Part shown: one piece after another, positions 26,307-35,741 of the stretch
Numbering within the stretch: the first letter of the stretch is position 1
How the letters are laid out: the number at the start of each line of letters is the position of its first letter
Assembly: GCA_958349535.1 (NCBI GenBank)
Contig: CATWDJ010000009.1
Location: 8,416-72,415 of the forward strand
DNA from: Maccoyibacter sp900556645
GTDB lineage: Bacteria; Bacillota; Clostridia; Lachnospirales; Lachnospiraceae
DNA: 64,000 nucleotides
Direction of reading: 5' to 3'
Notes under the pieces: model-generated
Databases searched by the model: none
Told to the model about the DNA's origin: nothing
The model's input: the letters and a program-made list of their open reading frames with translations, nothing else
Position numbers and translations under genes: made by a program

Positions 26307-29300
26307 TTATTTTTTCTCCACCAGCCTTACCCGAATATCCTCCAAGATACGTTCTGTAGCTTCCATAACCGACAGCTTCTCCTGTCTGGAATTTTTCTTC
26401 AGATAATAGGTGAAAAACGGTCCCTTTTTATCCGGCGTAAAGCTGAGAGTTCCCTGATAATCCTGTATGAATTGGGGAATATCCACAGGATTTATCTTTG
26501 CATTTTCCAAAAATACAAACTGAATCGCATCTGCCTTTTCCGAAACCTCCCGCAGATAACATCCATGTGCCTTCGCCTTGGCTCTGGCAATCCACAAAAG
26601 ATTTTCCACAGATTTCGGAGGATCTCCAAAGCGGTCAATCAGCTCCTCCAGCATCTCGTCACTTTCCTCTTCGTTTTCAATTCCTGCGATTCTCTTGTAG
26701 ATATCCAGCTTTTGAAATTCATTGGAGATATAGGTTGCCGGAATATAGGCATCCACATTGATGTCCAAAGTGGTATCGAAATATTCCTCATGGGGTTCTC
26801 CCTTTACGGTTTTTACTGCTTCATTTAACATCTTACAGTAAAGGTCATATCCCACTGCCTCCATATGTCCGTGCTGCTCCGCACCCAACAGATTTCCTGC
26901 ACCTCGGATTTCCAAATCTCTCATGGCTATCTTAAATCCGCTTCCCAAATCCGTAAACTCTTTGATTGCCGCCAGACGCTTTTCTGCCACCTCTTTTAAC
27001 ATCTTATCTCTGCGGTAAAGCAAAAAGGCATAGGCTGTCCGGTTAGACCTTCCCACTCTTCCCCTTAACTGATAAAGCTGGGACAATCCCATATTGTCTG
27101 CATCATGGATAATCATGGTGTTTACATTGGAAATATCCAATCCCGTTTCAATGATGGTGGTGGATACCAGTACATCGATTTCTCCATTGATAAAGCTGTA
27201 CATAATGTCTTCCAGTTCCCGTTCCCGCATCTGTCCGTGGGCAAACGCCACATTGGCCTCCGGTACCAGCGAAGCGATTTTTGCGGTAACATCCTCAATC
27301 TGGTTCACGCGGTTGAACACGTAGTATACCTGTCCTTCCCGGGAAAGCTCCCGCACAATGGCCTCCCGCACCAGCTCCTCATTATATTCCATGACATAGG
27401 TCTGTATCGGCATCCGGTCCATAGGCGGTTCCTCCAACACACTCATATCCCGAATTCCTATGAGGCTCATATGGAGAGTTCGGGGAATCGGTGTTGCCGT
27501 CAGGGTCAGTACATCTACGTCCTCTTTCATCTGTTTGATTTTTTCCTTATGGGCAACTCCGAAACGCTGCTCCTCATCAATAATCAAAAGACCTAAGTCC
27601 TTAAATTCCACATCTTTAGACAATACCCGGTGGGTACCGATTACAATGTCCACCATTCCCTTTTTCAAATCAGCAATGGTCTTTTTTTGCTGTGCCGCTG
27701 TACGGAACCGACAGAGCAAATCCACCCGTACCGGAAAATCTTTCATGCGGGTGGCAAAGGTATTGTAATGCTGTTGTGCCAGAATGGTAGTCGGCACCAG
27801 ATACACCACCTGTTTTCCCTCCTGCACCGCCTTAAAGGCTGCACGGATGGCAATCTCCGTCTTTCCGTATCCCACATCTCCGCAGATTAATCGGTCCATA
27901 ATCTTGGGACTTTCCATATCCCGTTTGGTGGCTTCTATGGCAAGCTCCTGATCCTCTGTCTCCTCAAAAGGAAACATCTCTTCAAACTCTTTCTGCCAAA
28001 CCGTATCCGGTCCATAGACAAACCCTTCCCTGTTCTGACGTTTTGCGTAGAGCTCCACCAATTCCTGTGCAATATCCGCCACCGCCCGATGAACTCTGGA
28101 TTTTGTCTTTGTCCACTCCTGCGTTCCCAATTTATTCAGCTTCGGTTTCTTGGCATCCGCTCCGGCATATTTTTGAATCAATTCCAACTGGGTGGCAAGA
28201 ATATAAAGGTTTCCCCCTTTGGCATACTCGATTTTAATGTAGTCCTTTTCCACCCGGTCTACCTCTACCTTTTCAATGCCTCGGTAGATTCCCAGTCCGT
28301 GGTTTTCATGTACCACATAATCGCCTATATTCAAATCTGAAAAGCTCTGTATTTTCTCCCCTTCATAAATCCGGCGTTTCTTCCGTTTCTTCTTCTCTCC
28401 TCCAAAAATATCACTTTCCGAGATAACCACAAAATGCAGGTCTGCATACTCATATCCCCGTTTTACCTTTCCGTAAGTGGTCATTACCTCTCCGGCCTTT
28501 ATCTCGTGCTCTTTTTCTTCCGCATAAAAGCTGTTTAAACCCTCTGCCGCAATATCCTCCGCCAGACGCTTTACTCTGGTTCTGGAACCGGAAAGCAACA
28601 GGACCCGGTAGCCGTTCTTCTTGTATCTCTGCAAATCCTTGCACAGCAGTTCAAAGCTGTTGTTGTAAGGGTTGACCGTCTTCATTTGTATGGAAAAATG
28701 CTCTTTTATCTGAAGTTTTTTTTCTTTCATATCCAGTGCCGCCAGTCCGATGACTTTGCGGGATGCCAGCTTTGCCGTAATTTCCTCATAACGGTAAAGT
28801 GCATTCATCTGTCCCGGAAGAATATACCCCTTTTCCAGACGTTGCTGCATGCTCTCCACAAACTCTTTCTCTATGACTCTTCCCTTCTCCACCGCCCGTA
28901 CCGGTTCATCCAGAAAAATCAGTGTATTTTCGCCCTCAAAATAATCCAGCAGCGACACGGTCTCTGCCTCAAAATAGTCCAGATAGGATTCTGTGCCTGC
29001 CAGAAGTCCCAGTTCTTCCACTTCTTCCCGAAGGGTCTTCACCATGGTCTCTACCCGGTGTGCCTCCTCCGTCATCATGCTCTCCCGGTACTTCTTGTAT
29101 AATTTTTGCCCATCTTTTTCTATCTTTTTTAATCCCTGCTTTTTGGTTTCCTCATCAAAAATAACCTCACTGGCAGGATAGATGGATATCCGTTCCAAGT
29201 TCTCGATGGAACGCTGGCTGTCCGGTGCAAAGCTTCGGATGGAATCAATCTCATCTCCCCATAGCTCAATTCGATAGGGATTTTCCTCCGTCAGGGGATA

Positions 29301-29840
29301 GATATCCAGAATACCTCCTCTGATGGCAAACTGCCCGTTACTTTCTACCTGATAATTTTTCTCATATCCCATGGCAGTCAGCTTCTTGGAGAATTTGTCC
29401 AGATTCAAGGTGTCCCCCACCTCCAGATATTCCACAAACTCTCGAAATTTTTCCAATCCCATCAACCGATTCATCAGCCCGTCAAAGGTGGTAATCAAGG
29501 TTACTTCCTCTTCCTCCAACAACACCTTAATGGCATTGACCCGTTCCTTGGTCAACTGATTTCCACGGAGGTCGGATTGGTAAAAAAGTATATCTTTTGC
29601 CGGATAATATACGGTGTTTTTGTCAAAAAACCGACAGTCCTCATATAATTCCTTCGCTTTTTGTTCGCTAAAAGTAGCAATGATTTTCTTTGGAAAACCA
29701 TTGCTAAGATTGTATACCATATGTGCTTTTCCGGCATCTACACAGCCGGAAATCTGAAAAATTCCCGTTTCTTTTTTCAGAAGGTTTTGGAGCCTCTCAT
29801 AATCCGCCCAGTCTTTCAGAGCCTCTGTTACTGTCTTCAT
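26307..29840 (-). CDS. mfd: Transcription-repair coupling factor
   Basis: Removes RNA polymerase stalled at DNA lesions and recruits UvrA. The 1177-residue protein shows the UvrB-like N-terminal module, the RNAP-interaction domain (GDYVVHENHGLGIYRGIEK, about residues 510-530), the RecG-like helicase with GDVGYGKTEIAIRAA (Walker A, about 655), DEEQRFGV (about 755), LTATPIPRTL, and the C-terminal TRCF domain. ATG follows AAGGA by 4 nt and lies 4 bp after the pth stop. Pth-mfd order is conserved in Firmicutes. Confidence 0.97.
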   Translation of the reverse strand: MKTVTEALKDWADYERLQNLLKKETGIFQISGCVDAGKAHMVYNLSNGFPKKIIATFSEQKAKELYEDCRFFDKNTVYYPAKDILFYQSDLRGNQLTKERVNAIKVLLEEEEVTLITTFDGLMNRLMGLEKFREFVEYLEVGDTLNLDKFSKKLTAMGYEKNYQVESNGQFAIRGGILDIYPLTEENPYRIELWGDEIDSIRSFAPDSQRSIENLERISIYPASEVIFDEETKKQGLKKIEKDGQKLYKKYRESMMTEEAHRVETMVKTLREEVEELGLLAGTESYLDYFEAETVSLLDYFEGENTLIFLDEPVRAVEKGRVIEKEFVESMQQRLEKGYILPGQMNALYRYEEITAKLASRKVIGLAALDMKEKKLQIKEHFSIQMKTVNPYNNSFELLCKDLQRYKKNGYRVLLLSGSRTRVKRLAEDIAAEGLNSFYAEEKEHEIKAGEVMTTYGKVKRGYEYADLHFVVISESDIFGGEKKKRKKRRIYEGEKIQSFSDLNIGDYVVHENHGLGIYRGIEKVEVDRVEKDYIKIEYAKGGNLYILATQLELIQKYAGADAKKPKLNKLGTQEWTKTKSRVHRAVADIAQELVELYAKRQNREGFVYGPDTVWQKEFEEMFPFEETEDQELAIEATKRDMESPKIMDRLICGDVGYGKTEIAIRAAFKAVQEGKQVVYLVPTTILAQQHYNTFATRMKDFPVRVDLLCRFRTAAQQKKTIADLKKGMVDIVIGTHRVLSKDVEFKDLGLLIIDEEQRFGVAHKEKIKQMKEDVDVLTLTATPIPRTLHMSLIGIRDMSVLEEPPMDRMPIQTYVMEYNEELVREAIVRELSREGQVYYVFNRVNQIEDVTAKIASLVPEANVAFAHGQMRERELEDIMYSFINGEIDVLVSTTIIETGLDISNVNTMIIHDADNMGLSQLYQLRGRVGRSNRTAYAFLLYRRDKMLKEVAEKRLAAIKEFTDLGSGFKIAMRDLEIRGAGNLLGAEQHGHMEAVGYDLYCKMLNEAVKTVKGEPHEEYFDTTLDINVDAYIPATYISNEFQKLDIYKRIAGIENEEESDEMLEELIDRFGDPPKSVENLLWIARAKAKAHGCYLREVSEKADAIQFVFLENAKINPVDIPQFIQDYQGTLSFTPDKKGPFFTYYLKKNSRQEKLSVMEATERILEDIRVRLVEKK

Positions 29841-29844
29841 GTCC

Positions 29845-30423
29845 TTACCTGTCTACTACTTTTTTATTATATTCGTTCATGGCCTTTGCCACATCTCCGT
29901 TTATCATATAGCCCACAGCTTCCATTGCCCGGCCAATAGCATCTTCCAGATTCTCCCGTTCTTCCTTGGAAAAATGCCCCAGCACAAAATCCGCCAAATC
30001 CCAATTTTTCGGTTTTTCACCTACTCCTACTTTAATCCGCATAAATTCCTGAGTTCCCAGACACTTAATAATATTCTTGATTCCGTTGTGTCCACCGGCA
30101 CTTCCGCTTTGACGAATCCGCAGATTTCCCGGTGCAAAACTGATGTCATCATAAATAACAATCATTTCGGTTTCCGGGTCTATCTTATAATAATGCACCA
30201 GTTCCACAATACTTTCGCCGCTGAGATTCATATAGGTCTGAGGCTTAGCCAGAACCACCTTTTGCCCCTCTATGACTCCTTTGCCTAAAAGTGCCTTGTG
30301 TTTTTTCTCACTGATACTGATATTATATTTTTCCGCCAGTTCATCAATGACATCAAATCCCACATTATGTCTGGTATGTTCATATTTTTTGTCAGGATTT
30401 CCAAGTCCTGCAATCAGATACAT
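29845..30423 (-). CDS. pth: Peptidyl-tRNA hydrolase
   Basis: Recycles tRNA from prematurely released peptidyl-tRNA. The 192-residue product begins MYLIAGLGNPDKKYEHTRHN, with the active-site His19 and Asn9, and has KPQTYMNLSGES and IYDDISFAPG (catalytic Asp). An in-frame extension upstream lacks family similarity, and the ATG at 30423 has AAAGGA upstream, so the short form is used. It is 25 bp after the GlmU-like gene and directly before mfd. Confidence 0.96.
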   Translation of the reverse strand: MYLIAGLGNPDKKYEHTRHNVGFDVIDELAEKYNISISEKKHKALLGKGVIEGQKVVLAKPQTYMNLSGESIVELVHYYKIDPETEMIVIYDDISFAPGNLRIRQSGSAGGHNGIKNIIKCLGTQEFMRIKVGVGEKPKNWDLADFVLGHFSKEERENLEDAIGRAMEAVGYMINGDVAKAMNEYNKKVVDR

Positions 30424-30448
30424 CTTCTGTTTTCCTTTCCTGCCAAAT

Positions 30449-31195
30449 CTAAACATTTCCATCTCTTCTTCCGGCAATGACCTTTGCTGCTGCCGCCAGT
30501 TGTTCCTGATCGTTGACTCCGGCAATTTCCTCTGCACTGTCCAAGGCAAAGGCATCTACCTGCAAACCTCTCTCTTTGATAATTGTGAGTGTATCCGGCA
30601 GATAATATTCACCCTGTGCGTTATCCGTAGTCAAAAGATTCAAAGAACTTTTCAGTTCCTGCGTATCAAAAAGATACATTCCCGAATTAATTTCACAGGA
30701 CTTCAATTCCTCTTCACTGGCATCTTTATGCTCCACGCTTTTTACAAAGCTGCCTTCGGCGTCACGAATGATTCTTCCATATCCCGTCGGATCTTCTACC
30801 ATGGCCGAAAGTACGGTCACCGCATTCTTCTTCTCTGTGTGATAATCGCAGAGTTTTTTCAAAGTATCTGCAGTAATCAACGGCGTATCTCCGCAGAGAA
30901 TCAAAGTTTCTCCTTCTCCCTGCAAAAACTCGCCTGCACATTTTACCGCATGCCCCGTGCCAAGCTGCTCCATCTGCAATGCATAGGTTACATCCTTATG
31001 CAATATCTTTTCTTCTACCACCTCATGTTTATATCCTACCACCAGACAGACTTCCTCTGCTCCGGCACCTCTGGCTGCCTCAATCACATAGTCCACCAGA
31101 CATTTATCTTCGATTGTATGTACTACTTTCGGCAGCTCCGATTTCATTCTGGTTCCTTTTCCTGCTGCAAGTATTACGGCTCTTAACTGTTTCAT
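30449..31195 (-). CDS. glmU: GlmU-type uridylyltransferase domain, acetyltransferase domain absent
   Basis: Matches the N-terminal half of GlmU, which makes UDP-GlcNAc from UTP and GlcNAc-1-phosphate: VILAAGKGTRMKSELPKVVH (signature), LGTGHAVKCA, LILCGDTPLI, YGRIIRD and EINSGMYLF. The protein is 248 residues, whereas full GlmU is about 455, and the left-handed beta-helix acetyltransferase half is missing. There is no remnant of it: a clean stop is followed after 25 bp by pth. GlcN-1-phosphate acetylation must therefore be done elsewhere, or the substrate differs. ATG at 31195 follows GGAGG; the ATG four codons earlier contains that site. Confidence 0.88.
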   Translation of the reverse strand: MKQLRAVILAAGKGTRMKSELPKVVHTIEDKCLVDYVIEAARGAGAEEVCLVVGYKHEVVEEKILHKDVTYALQMEQLGTGHAVKCAGEFLQGEGETLILCGDTPLITADTLKKLCDYHTEKKNAVTVLSAMVEDPTGYGRIIRDAEGSFVKSVEHKDASEEELKSCEINSGMYLFDTQELKSSLNLLTTDNAQGEYYLPDTLTIIKERGLQVDAFALDSAEEIAGVNDQEQLAAAAKVIAGRRDGNV

Positions 31196-31229
31196 GTTCT
31201 CCTCCATCTTCTCTGTTTCAGTAGAATCT

Positions 31230-31258
31230 ATTTTACCTAAATTTTTCTATTTTGTCAT
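31230..31258 (-). promoter_or_regulatory. Promoter of the glmU-pth-mfd operon
   Basis: ATGACA (31258-31253), 17-bp spacer, TAAAAT (31235-31230), just after the spoVG terminator. Confidence 0.6.
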
Positions 31259-31266
31259 TAAAAAAG

Positions 31267-31303
31267 CAAAAAAAGATACAGCCGGTTCTCCCTGACTGTA
31301 TCT
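31267..31303 (-). terminator. spoVG terminator
   Basis: AGATACAG and CTGTATCT arms around a 14-nt loop, followed by an eight-base T run, 7 bp past the spoVG stop. Confidence 0.85.
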
Positions 31304-31309
31304 CTTTTC

Positions 31310-31573
31310 CTAATCTTCATTCATTGTTTCTAAGTATTTCTTAACAATCAAATCCTGAAGCTCCTGACGCATTGTCGAATCAATCGGATGGGCAATATCC
31401 CGATATCTTCCCTCGGCGGATTTCCGGCTTGGCATCGCAATAAACAATCCCTTCTCGCCTTCTATTACCTTGATATCGTGTACCACAAAAACCGAATCTA
31501 TCGTAATGGAAACAACGGCTTTCATCTTACCCTCTTTTTCCATTTTCCTCACACGTACATCCGTAATTTCCAT
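31310..31573 (-). CDS. spoVG: Septation/regulatory protein SpoVG
   Basis: Small nucleic-acid-binding regulator involved in septation and cortex formation in Bacillus and in RNA-level regulation elsewhere. The 87-residue product carries the family core MEITDVRVRKM, DSVFVVHDIKVIEGEKGLFIAMPSRK and the RYRDIAHPI motif. It lies 35 bp after glgD in the same direction with no terminator between, so it probably shares the glgC-glgD transcript. The following gene is glmU-like, as in Bacillus (spoVG-glmU). Confidence 0.96.
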   Translation of the reverse strand: MEITDVRVRKMEKEGKMKAVVSITIDSVFVVHDIKVIEGEKGLFIAMPSRKSAEGRYRDIAHPIDSTMRQELQDLIVKKYLETMNED

Positions 31574-31608
31574 ATCATCTCGTCCCCTTTCCGTTTCACA
31601 TCATACTG

Positions 31609-32727
31609 CTAAAATATGTATCGCTCGTTGTGCTCCACTACTACTTTCACGCCGTCCTCGCCGCAGTAATAGGTATTAGCACACAGCGTTCCCCTGCTTT
31701 CTACAATACAGTTTTCGATGTGCGTATTATCTCCGATATATACATCATTTAAGATAATTGAATTTTTAATCACACAGTTCTTTCCTACGAATACATTTTT
31801 GAAAAGAATGGAATTTTCCACTTTACTGTTCAGAATACATCCGCTGGATACCAAACTATTTTTGACTTCCGAACCGCTGTTATATTTTGCCGGAGGAAGG
31901 TCATCAATCTTGGAATAAATCTTCGGCTCACTTCGGAACATATAGTTGCGGACATCTGCATTCAGAAAATCCATATTAGTCTTATAATAGGATTCTACTG
32001 TGGAAATATTGCTCCAATATCCATCCATCTTATATCCGTAAATCCGTTTCAGATTCTTATAGCGAATCAATACGTCCGTTACAAAATCCCAGCGGTCTTC
32101 ATCGGCTCCCTTTTCCAGCATTTCAATCAATGCTCTTCTTCGGATGACATAGATTCCTGTGGAAACGGTGTTGGACTGTGCCACCATCGGCTTTTCTTCA
32201 AAGTCGATAACTCGGGAATCCTCATTCATACGGATAGTTCCGAAACGGCACACATCATCCTCCGGTCCCATCTCCTTGCAAACCACTGTAATGTCAGCCT
32301 TTTTCTCAATATGGTAATCCAACACATCATTGTAATCCATCTTATAGACACAATCTCCGCTGGCAATAATGACATATGGTTCATGGCTTCTCTTTAAAAA
32401 TTCAATGTTCTGATAGATGGCGTCCGCAGTTCCCCGATACCACCAACTGTTATTGGCTGTTACAGTAGGGGTAAATACATAGAGCCCACCTTGTTTTCTT
32501 CCGAAATCCCACCACTTGGAAGAGCTGAGATGTTCATTCAACGATCTGGCATTGTACTGTGTCAGCACCGCTACCCTCTGGACATGTGAATTAGACATAT
32601 TGCTCAATGCAAAGTCAATACAACGGTAGCTTCCGCCCACCGGCATAGCCGCAATCGCTCTTTTGTTGGAAAGTTCCCGCATACGGTTGTTATTTCCGCC
32701 TGCTAATATAAGTCCTAATGCTTTCAT
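31609..32727 (-). CDS. glgD: Glucose-1-phosphate adenylyltransferase subunit GlgD
   Basis: Second subunit of ADP-glucose pyrophosphorylase in Firmicutes, forming a complex with GlgC for glycogen synthesis. The 372-residue protein keeps the nucleotidyltransferase fold (LGLILAGGNNNRMRELSNKRA) but the GGxGxRL signature is degenerate (GGNNNRM), as expected for GlgD, which needs GlgC for full activity. A left-handed helix C-terminus follows. The start overlaps the glgC stop by four bases. Confidence 0.93.
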   Translation of the reverse strand: MKALGLILAGGNNNRMRELSNKRAIAAMPVGGSYRCIDFALSNMSNSHVQRVAVLTQYNARSLNEHLSSSKWWDFGRKQGGLYVFTPTVTANNSWWYRGTADAIYQNIEFLKRSHEPYVIIASGDCVYKMDYNDVLDYHIEKKADITVVCKEMGPEDDVCRFGTIRMNEDSRVIDFEEKPMVAQSNTVSTGIYVIRRRALIEMLEKGADEDRWDFVTDVLIRYKNLKRIYGYKMDGYWSNISTVESYYKTNMDFLNADVRNYMFRSEPKIYSKIDDLPPAKYNSGSEVKNSLVSSGCILNSKVENSILFKNVFVGKNCVIKNSIILNDVYIGDNTHIENCIVESRGTLCANTYYCGEDGVKVVVEHNERYIF

Positions 32728-33998
32728 TGTCTGTCACCTGCCTTAATAATGTATTCCCCTGACTCTAAAATTCCATTTGGATAGTCAGCTTTCTCTGTCT
32801 GTCCCGAAATTGCTGTATTCTTTCCAACTTTCACGCCAGACGGAATACTGGAATCTTCTCCTACAGTTACCAGACCGAAAGCATAGATGCTCTCGTTTAG
32901 TTTGCTCGGTGCCTCTTGACCGATTCCCAGCTGTACGCCATCACCAATCACTACGTTTTCTGCCACGATGGATTTGTCAATGATGACATTCTCACCTATG
33001 GTAGTATTTGCCATAATGATAGAATCCCGAATGACACTGCCCTTTCCGACTTTGACACCTGCTCCTATGACTGAGTTACGAATTTCTCCGTATATCTCAC
33101 TACCTTCTCCGATAATACTCTTATCTACCACTGCTTCGGCGGAGAGATACTGTGGTTCAAATATCTCACTCTTAGTATAAATTTTCCAATACTCCTCATA
33201 GAGGTTAAATTCCGGTATCAAATCAATTAATTCCATGTTTGCTTCCCAATAGGAGCCCAACGTTCCTACATCTTTCCAATATCCGTTGTACTCATATGCA
33301 AACAGGTTCTTTTTGCCTTCATGGCAATATGGGATGATATGTTTTCCGAAATCGCAATTACTCTGGTCTTTCATGGAAATCAATGCTTCTCTCAATACCT
33401 TCCATGTAAAGATATAAATTCCCATGGATGCCAGATTGCTTCTTGGCTGTGCCGGTTTTTCTTCAAATTCGAGAATTCTCTTATCCTCATCTGTGATGAC
33501 AATACCAAAACGGCTGGCCTCTTCTATAGGAACCGGCATCGTTGCAATGGTAACATCTGCCTGTTTCTCTTTGTGGAAATCAAGCATTACCTCATAATCC
33601 ATCTTATAAATATGATCTCCTGAAAGAATCAGCACATACTCCGGATTATAGGTATCAATGTAGTTCATATTCTGGTATATGGCATTGGCAGTACCTGAAT
33701 ACCATTCGCTGTTGTCGCTTCTTTCATAAGGCGGAAGTACCGTCACTCCTCCGTTATTTCGGTCCAAATCCCACGGTATGCCGATACCGATATGTGTATT
33801 CAATCTCAACGGCTGGTATTGTGTCAATACACCCACCGTATCAATCCCCGAATTAATACAGTTGCTCAAAGGAAAATCTATGATACGATATTTTCCTCCA
33901 AAAGCCACTGCCGGCTTCGCAACCGACGAGGTAAGGACCCCCAGACGGCTTCCCTGTCCTCCTGCCAAAAGCATTGCAATCATCTCTTTATTAGCCAC
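32724..33998 (-). CDS. glgC: Glucose-1-phosphate adenylyltransferase catalytic subunit GlgC
   Basis: Makes ADP-glucose from ATP and glucose-1-phosphate for glycogen. The 424-residue protein has the intact signature MLLAGGQGSRLGVLTSSVAKPAVAFGGKYRIIDF, substrate region SGDHIYKMDY, and a C-terminal beta-helix with repeated VIxxSII hexapeptides. GTG at 33998 is used: GAGGTGAT lies 7 nt upstream, and the GTG three codons earlier is part of that site. First gene of glgC-glgD-spoVG. No glycogen synthase is in the window. Confidence 0.95.
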   Translation of the reverse strand: MANKEMIAMLLAGGQGSRLGVLTSSVAKPAVAFGGKYRIIDFPLSNCINSGIDTVGVLTQYQPLRLNTHIGIGIPWDLDRNNGGVTVLPPYERSDNSEWYSGTANAIYQNMNYIDTYNPEYVLILSGDHIYKMDYEVMLDFHKEKQADVTIATMPVPIEEASRFGIVITDEDKRILEFEEKPAQPRSNLASMGIYIFTWKVLREALISMKDQSNCDFGKHIIPYCHEGKKNLFAYEYNGYWKDVGTLGSYWEANMELIDLIPEFNLYEEYWKIYTKSEIFEPQYLSAEAVVDKSIIGEGSEIYGEIRNSVIGAGVKVGKGSVIRDSIIMANTTIGENVIIDKSIVAENVVIGDGVQLGIGQEAPSKLNESIYAFGLVTVGEDSSIPSGVKVGKNTAISGQTEKADYPNGILESGEYIIKAGDRQ

Positions 33999-34037
33999 GT
34001 CTATCACCTCTTTATATTGCTGTTTTACGTTGTAATA

Positions 34038-34067
34038 ATTATATCATATACCTTTCTGTCTTTTCAA
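34038..34067 (-). promoter_or_regulatory. glgC promoter
   Basis: TTGAAA (34067-34062), 18-bp spacer, TATAAT (34043-34038) with a TGA just before it, in the 302-bp divergent gap between glgC and murC. The centre of the gap (about 34070-34215) is very A/T-rich and holds nothing else I can name. Confidence 0.75.
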
Positions 34068-34220
34068 CAACCTACACAATATTTATCCGAATTTTTTCCT
34101 TTTTTTGTAAAATTTGACATAAATTACATGTCGTTTTTACATTGTGGTAGACACCTTGATACAAAAAACTTTTTCTTCTGTTTTATTTCATTTTGGAAAA
34201 TTCAAACATTTTATTTTCGT

Positions 34221-34248
34221 TTGCAATTTTTACAGATAGGGTTATAAT
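34221..34248 (+). promoter_or_regulatory. murC promoter
   Basis: TTGCAA, 16-bp spacer, TATAAT; the transcript should begin about 45 nt before the murC start. Confidence 0.6.
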
Positions 34249-34300
34249 ATATTAGATAAATATGCATGTAGTTTTGTAGATAGAATGGACAGGTAAAAAA

Positions 34301-35680
34301 ATGTATCAAATTAATTTTAATAATCCAATTCATATTCATTTTATCGGTATAGGCGGTATCAGCATGAGCGGTCTTGCCGAAATTTTACTGAAAGAGCATT
34401 TTACGATTTCCGGCTCGGATTCCAAGAAATCTCCGTTGACAGAACAGCTGGAGCTTGCCGGTGCAGAGATTTTTTACGGACAGCGGGCTTCTAACATCAC
34501 ATCCGGTACGGATTTGGTAGTATACACCGCTGCGATTCACGAAGATAACCCGGAGCTTGCAGCCGCCCGTGCTGCCGGTATCCCGACACTGACCCGTGCT
34601 GAGTTGCTGGGACAGATTATGGATAACTATTCCCGCTCCATTGCCATAGCCGGAACCCACGGAAAAACCACAACCACTTCCATGGTTTCCCAGATTTTGC
34701 TGGCAGCCGACACCGACCCTACTATTTCCGTAGGCGGTATTTTGGATGCCATCGGTGGAAATATCCGAGTGGGAAATTCCGATTTGTTTGTGACGGAAGC
34801 CTGCGAATACACCAACAGTTTTTTGAATTTCCGTCCACGGTATTCTCTCATATTAAATATAGAAGAAGACCACTTGGACTTTTTTAAGGACATTGACGAC
34901 ATTCGTCATTCTTTCCATCTTTTTGCGGCAAATACCGCACCGGAGGGCTGTATTATTTTAAACGGTGCCATTGACCGCTATCAGGAGATTACTCAAGGCC
35001 TCCCTACTAAGACCATCACCTACGGTCTGGACGCTTCTGACGATTTCCATGCCCAAAATATCAGCTATGACGAAAACGGCTGTGCTTCTTTTGATGCTAT
35101 GCAGGGTTCTTCTTTATATGGAAGAATTACACTTTCCATTCCCGGGGAACACAACATCCTAAATGCACTTGCCGCGATTGCTCTTGCGGTTCAGATGAAC
35201 CTTCCGAAGGATGCTGTTTTTCAGGGTCTGGGTGCCTTCGCCGGTACAAAACGCCGTTTTGAGAAAAAGGGAACCCTTGGGGGGATTACCATTGTAGATG
35301 ACTATGCCCACCACCCAACAGAAATCCGTGCCACCTTACAGGCTGCAAAGAATTATCCTCACGAAAGGATTGTCTGTGTCTTCCAGCCTCACACTTATAC
35401 CCGCACCAAGGCGTTTCTAAATGATTTTGCAGATGCACTTTCTCTGGCTGATGTGGTGGTTCTTGCCGACATCTATGCCGCAAGGGAGACAGACACCTTA
35501 GGAATCAGTTCCGGTGATATCCAGAAGCTGATTGCAGATAAGGGAACTCCTGCTTATCATTTCCACACTTTTGATGAAATTGAAAATTTTTTATTAAAAA
35601 AATGTATGAACGGCGACTTGTTGATAACCATGGGGGCCGGAGATATTGTAAATGTGGGAGAACATTTACTTGGACTTTAA
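34301..35680 (+). CDS. murC: UDP-N-acetylmuramate--L-alanine ligase
   Basis: Adds the first amino acid of the peptidoglycan stem peptide. The 459-residue product has the N-terminal Rossmann motif HFIGIGGISMSGLAEI, the ATP loop AGTHGKTTTTSM (about residue 113), EACEYTNSFL, the central NIEEDHLDFF, and the C-terminal VVDDYAHHPTEIRATL plus FQPHTYTRTKA. The ribosome site is weak (ACAGGT). The stop codon is immediately followed by tandem DnaA boxes and a terminator. Confidence 0.97.
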   Translation: MYQINFNNPIHIHFIGIGGISMSGLAEILLKEHFTISGSDSKKSPLTEQLELAGAEIFYGQRASNITSGTDLVVYTAAIHEDNPELAAARAAGIPTLTRAELLGQIMDNYSRSIAIAGTHGKTTTTSMVSQILLAADTDPTISVGGILDAIGGNIRVGNSDLFVTEACEYTNSFLNFRPRYSLILNIEEDHLDFFKDIDDIRHSFHLFAANTAPEGCIILNGAIDRYQEITQGLPTKTITYGLDASDDFHAQNISYDENGCASFDAMQGSSLYGRITLSIPGEHNILNALAAIALAVQMNLPKDAVFQGLGAFAGTKRRFEKKGTLGGITIVDDYAHHPTEIRATLQAAKNYPHERIVCVFQPHTYTRTKAFLNDFADALSLADVVVLADIYAARETDTLGISSGDIQKLIADKGTPAYHFHTFDEIENFLLKKCMNGDLLITMGAGDIVNVGEHLLGL

Positions 35681-35698
35681 TTATCCACATTATCCACA
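35681..35698 (+). promoter_or_regulatory. Tandem DnaA boxes, first pair
   Basis: Two abutting copies of TTATCCACA, the strongest consensus DnaA-binding nonamer, start on the first base after the murC stop. The second copy is also part of the 5' arm of the murC terminator. A second identical pair lies 165 bp downstream. Confidence 0.75.
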
Positions 35699-35741
35699 TG
35701 AAACGATGTTTTTTTTCACACGTTTTCATGTGGATTTTTTT
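35692..35741 (+). terminator. murC terminator
   Basis: ATCCACATGAAACG pairs with CGTTTTCATGTGGAT (one bulged base) around a 15-nt loop, followed by seven T. Confidence 0.8.

Noticed and set aside
30272..31186. Plus-strand reading of 304 codons opposite pth and glmU
   Set aside because: Antisense to two clear genes, with Cys/Phe/Ser-rich content typical of shadow frames and no ribosome site.
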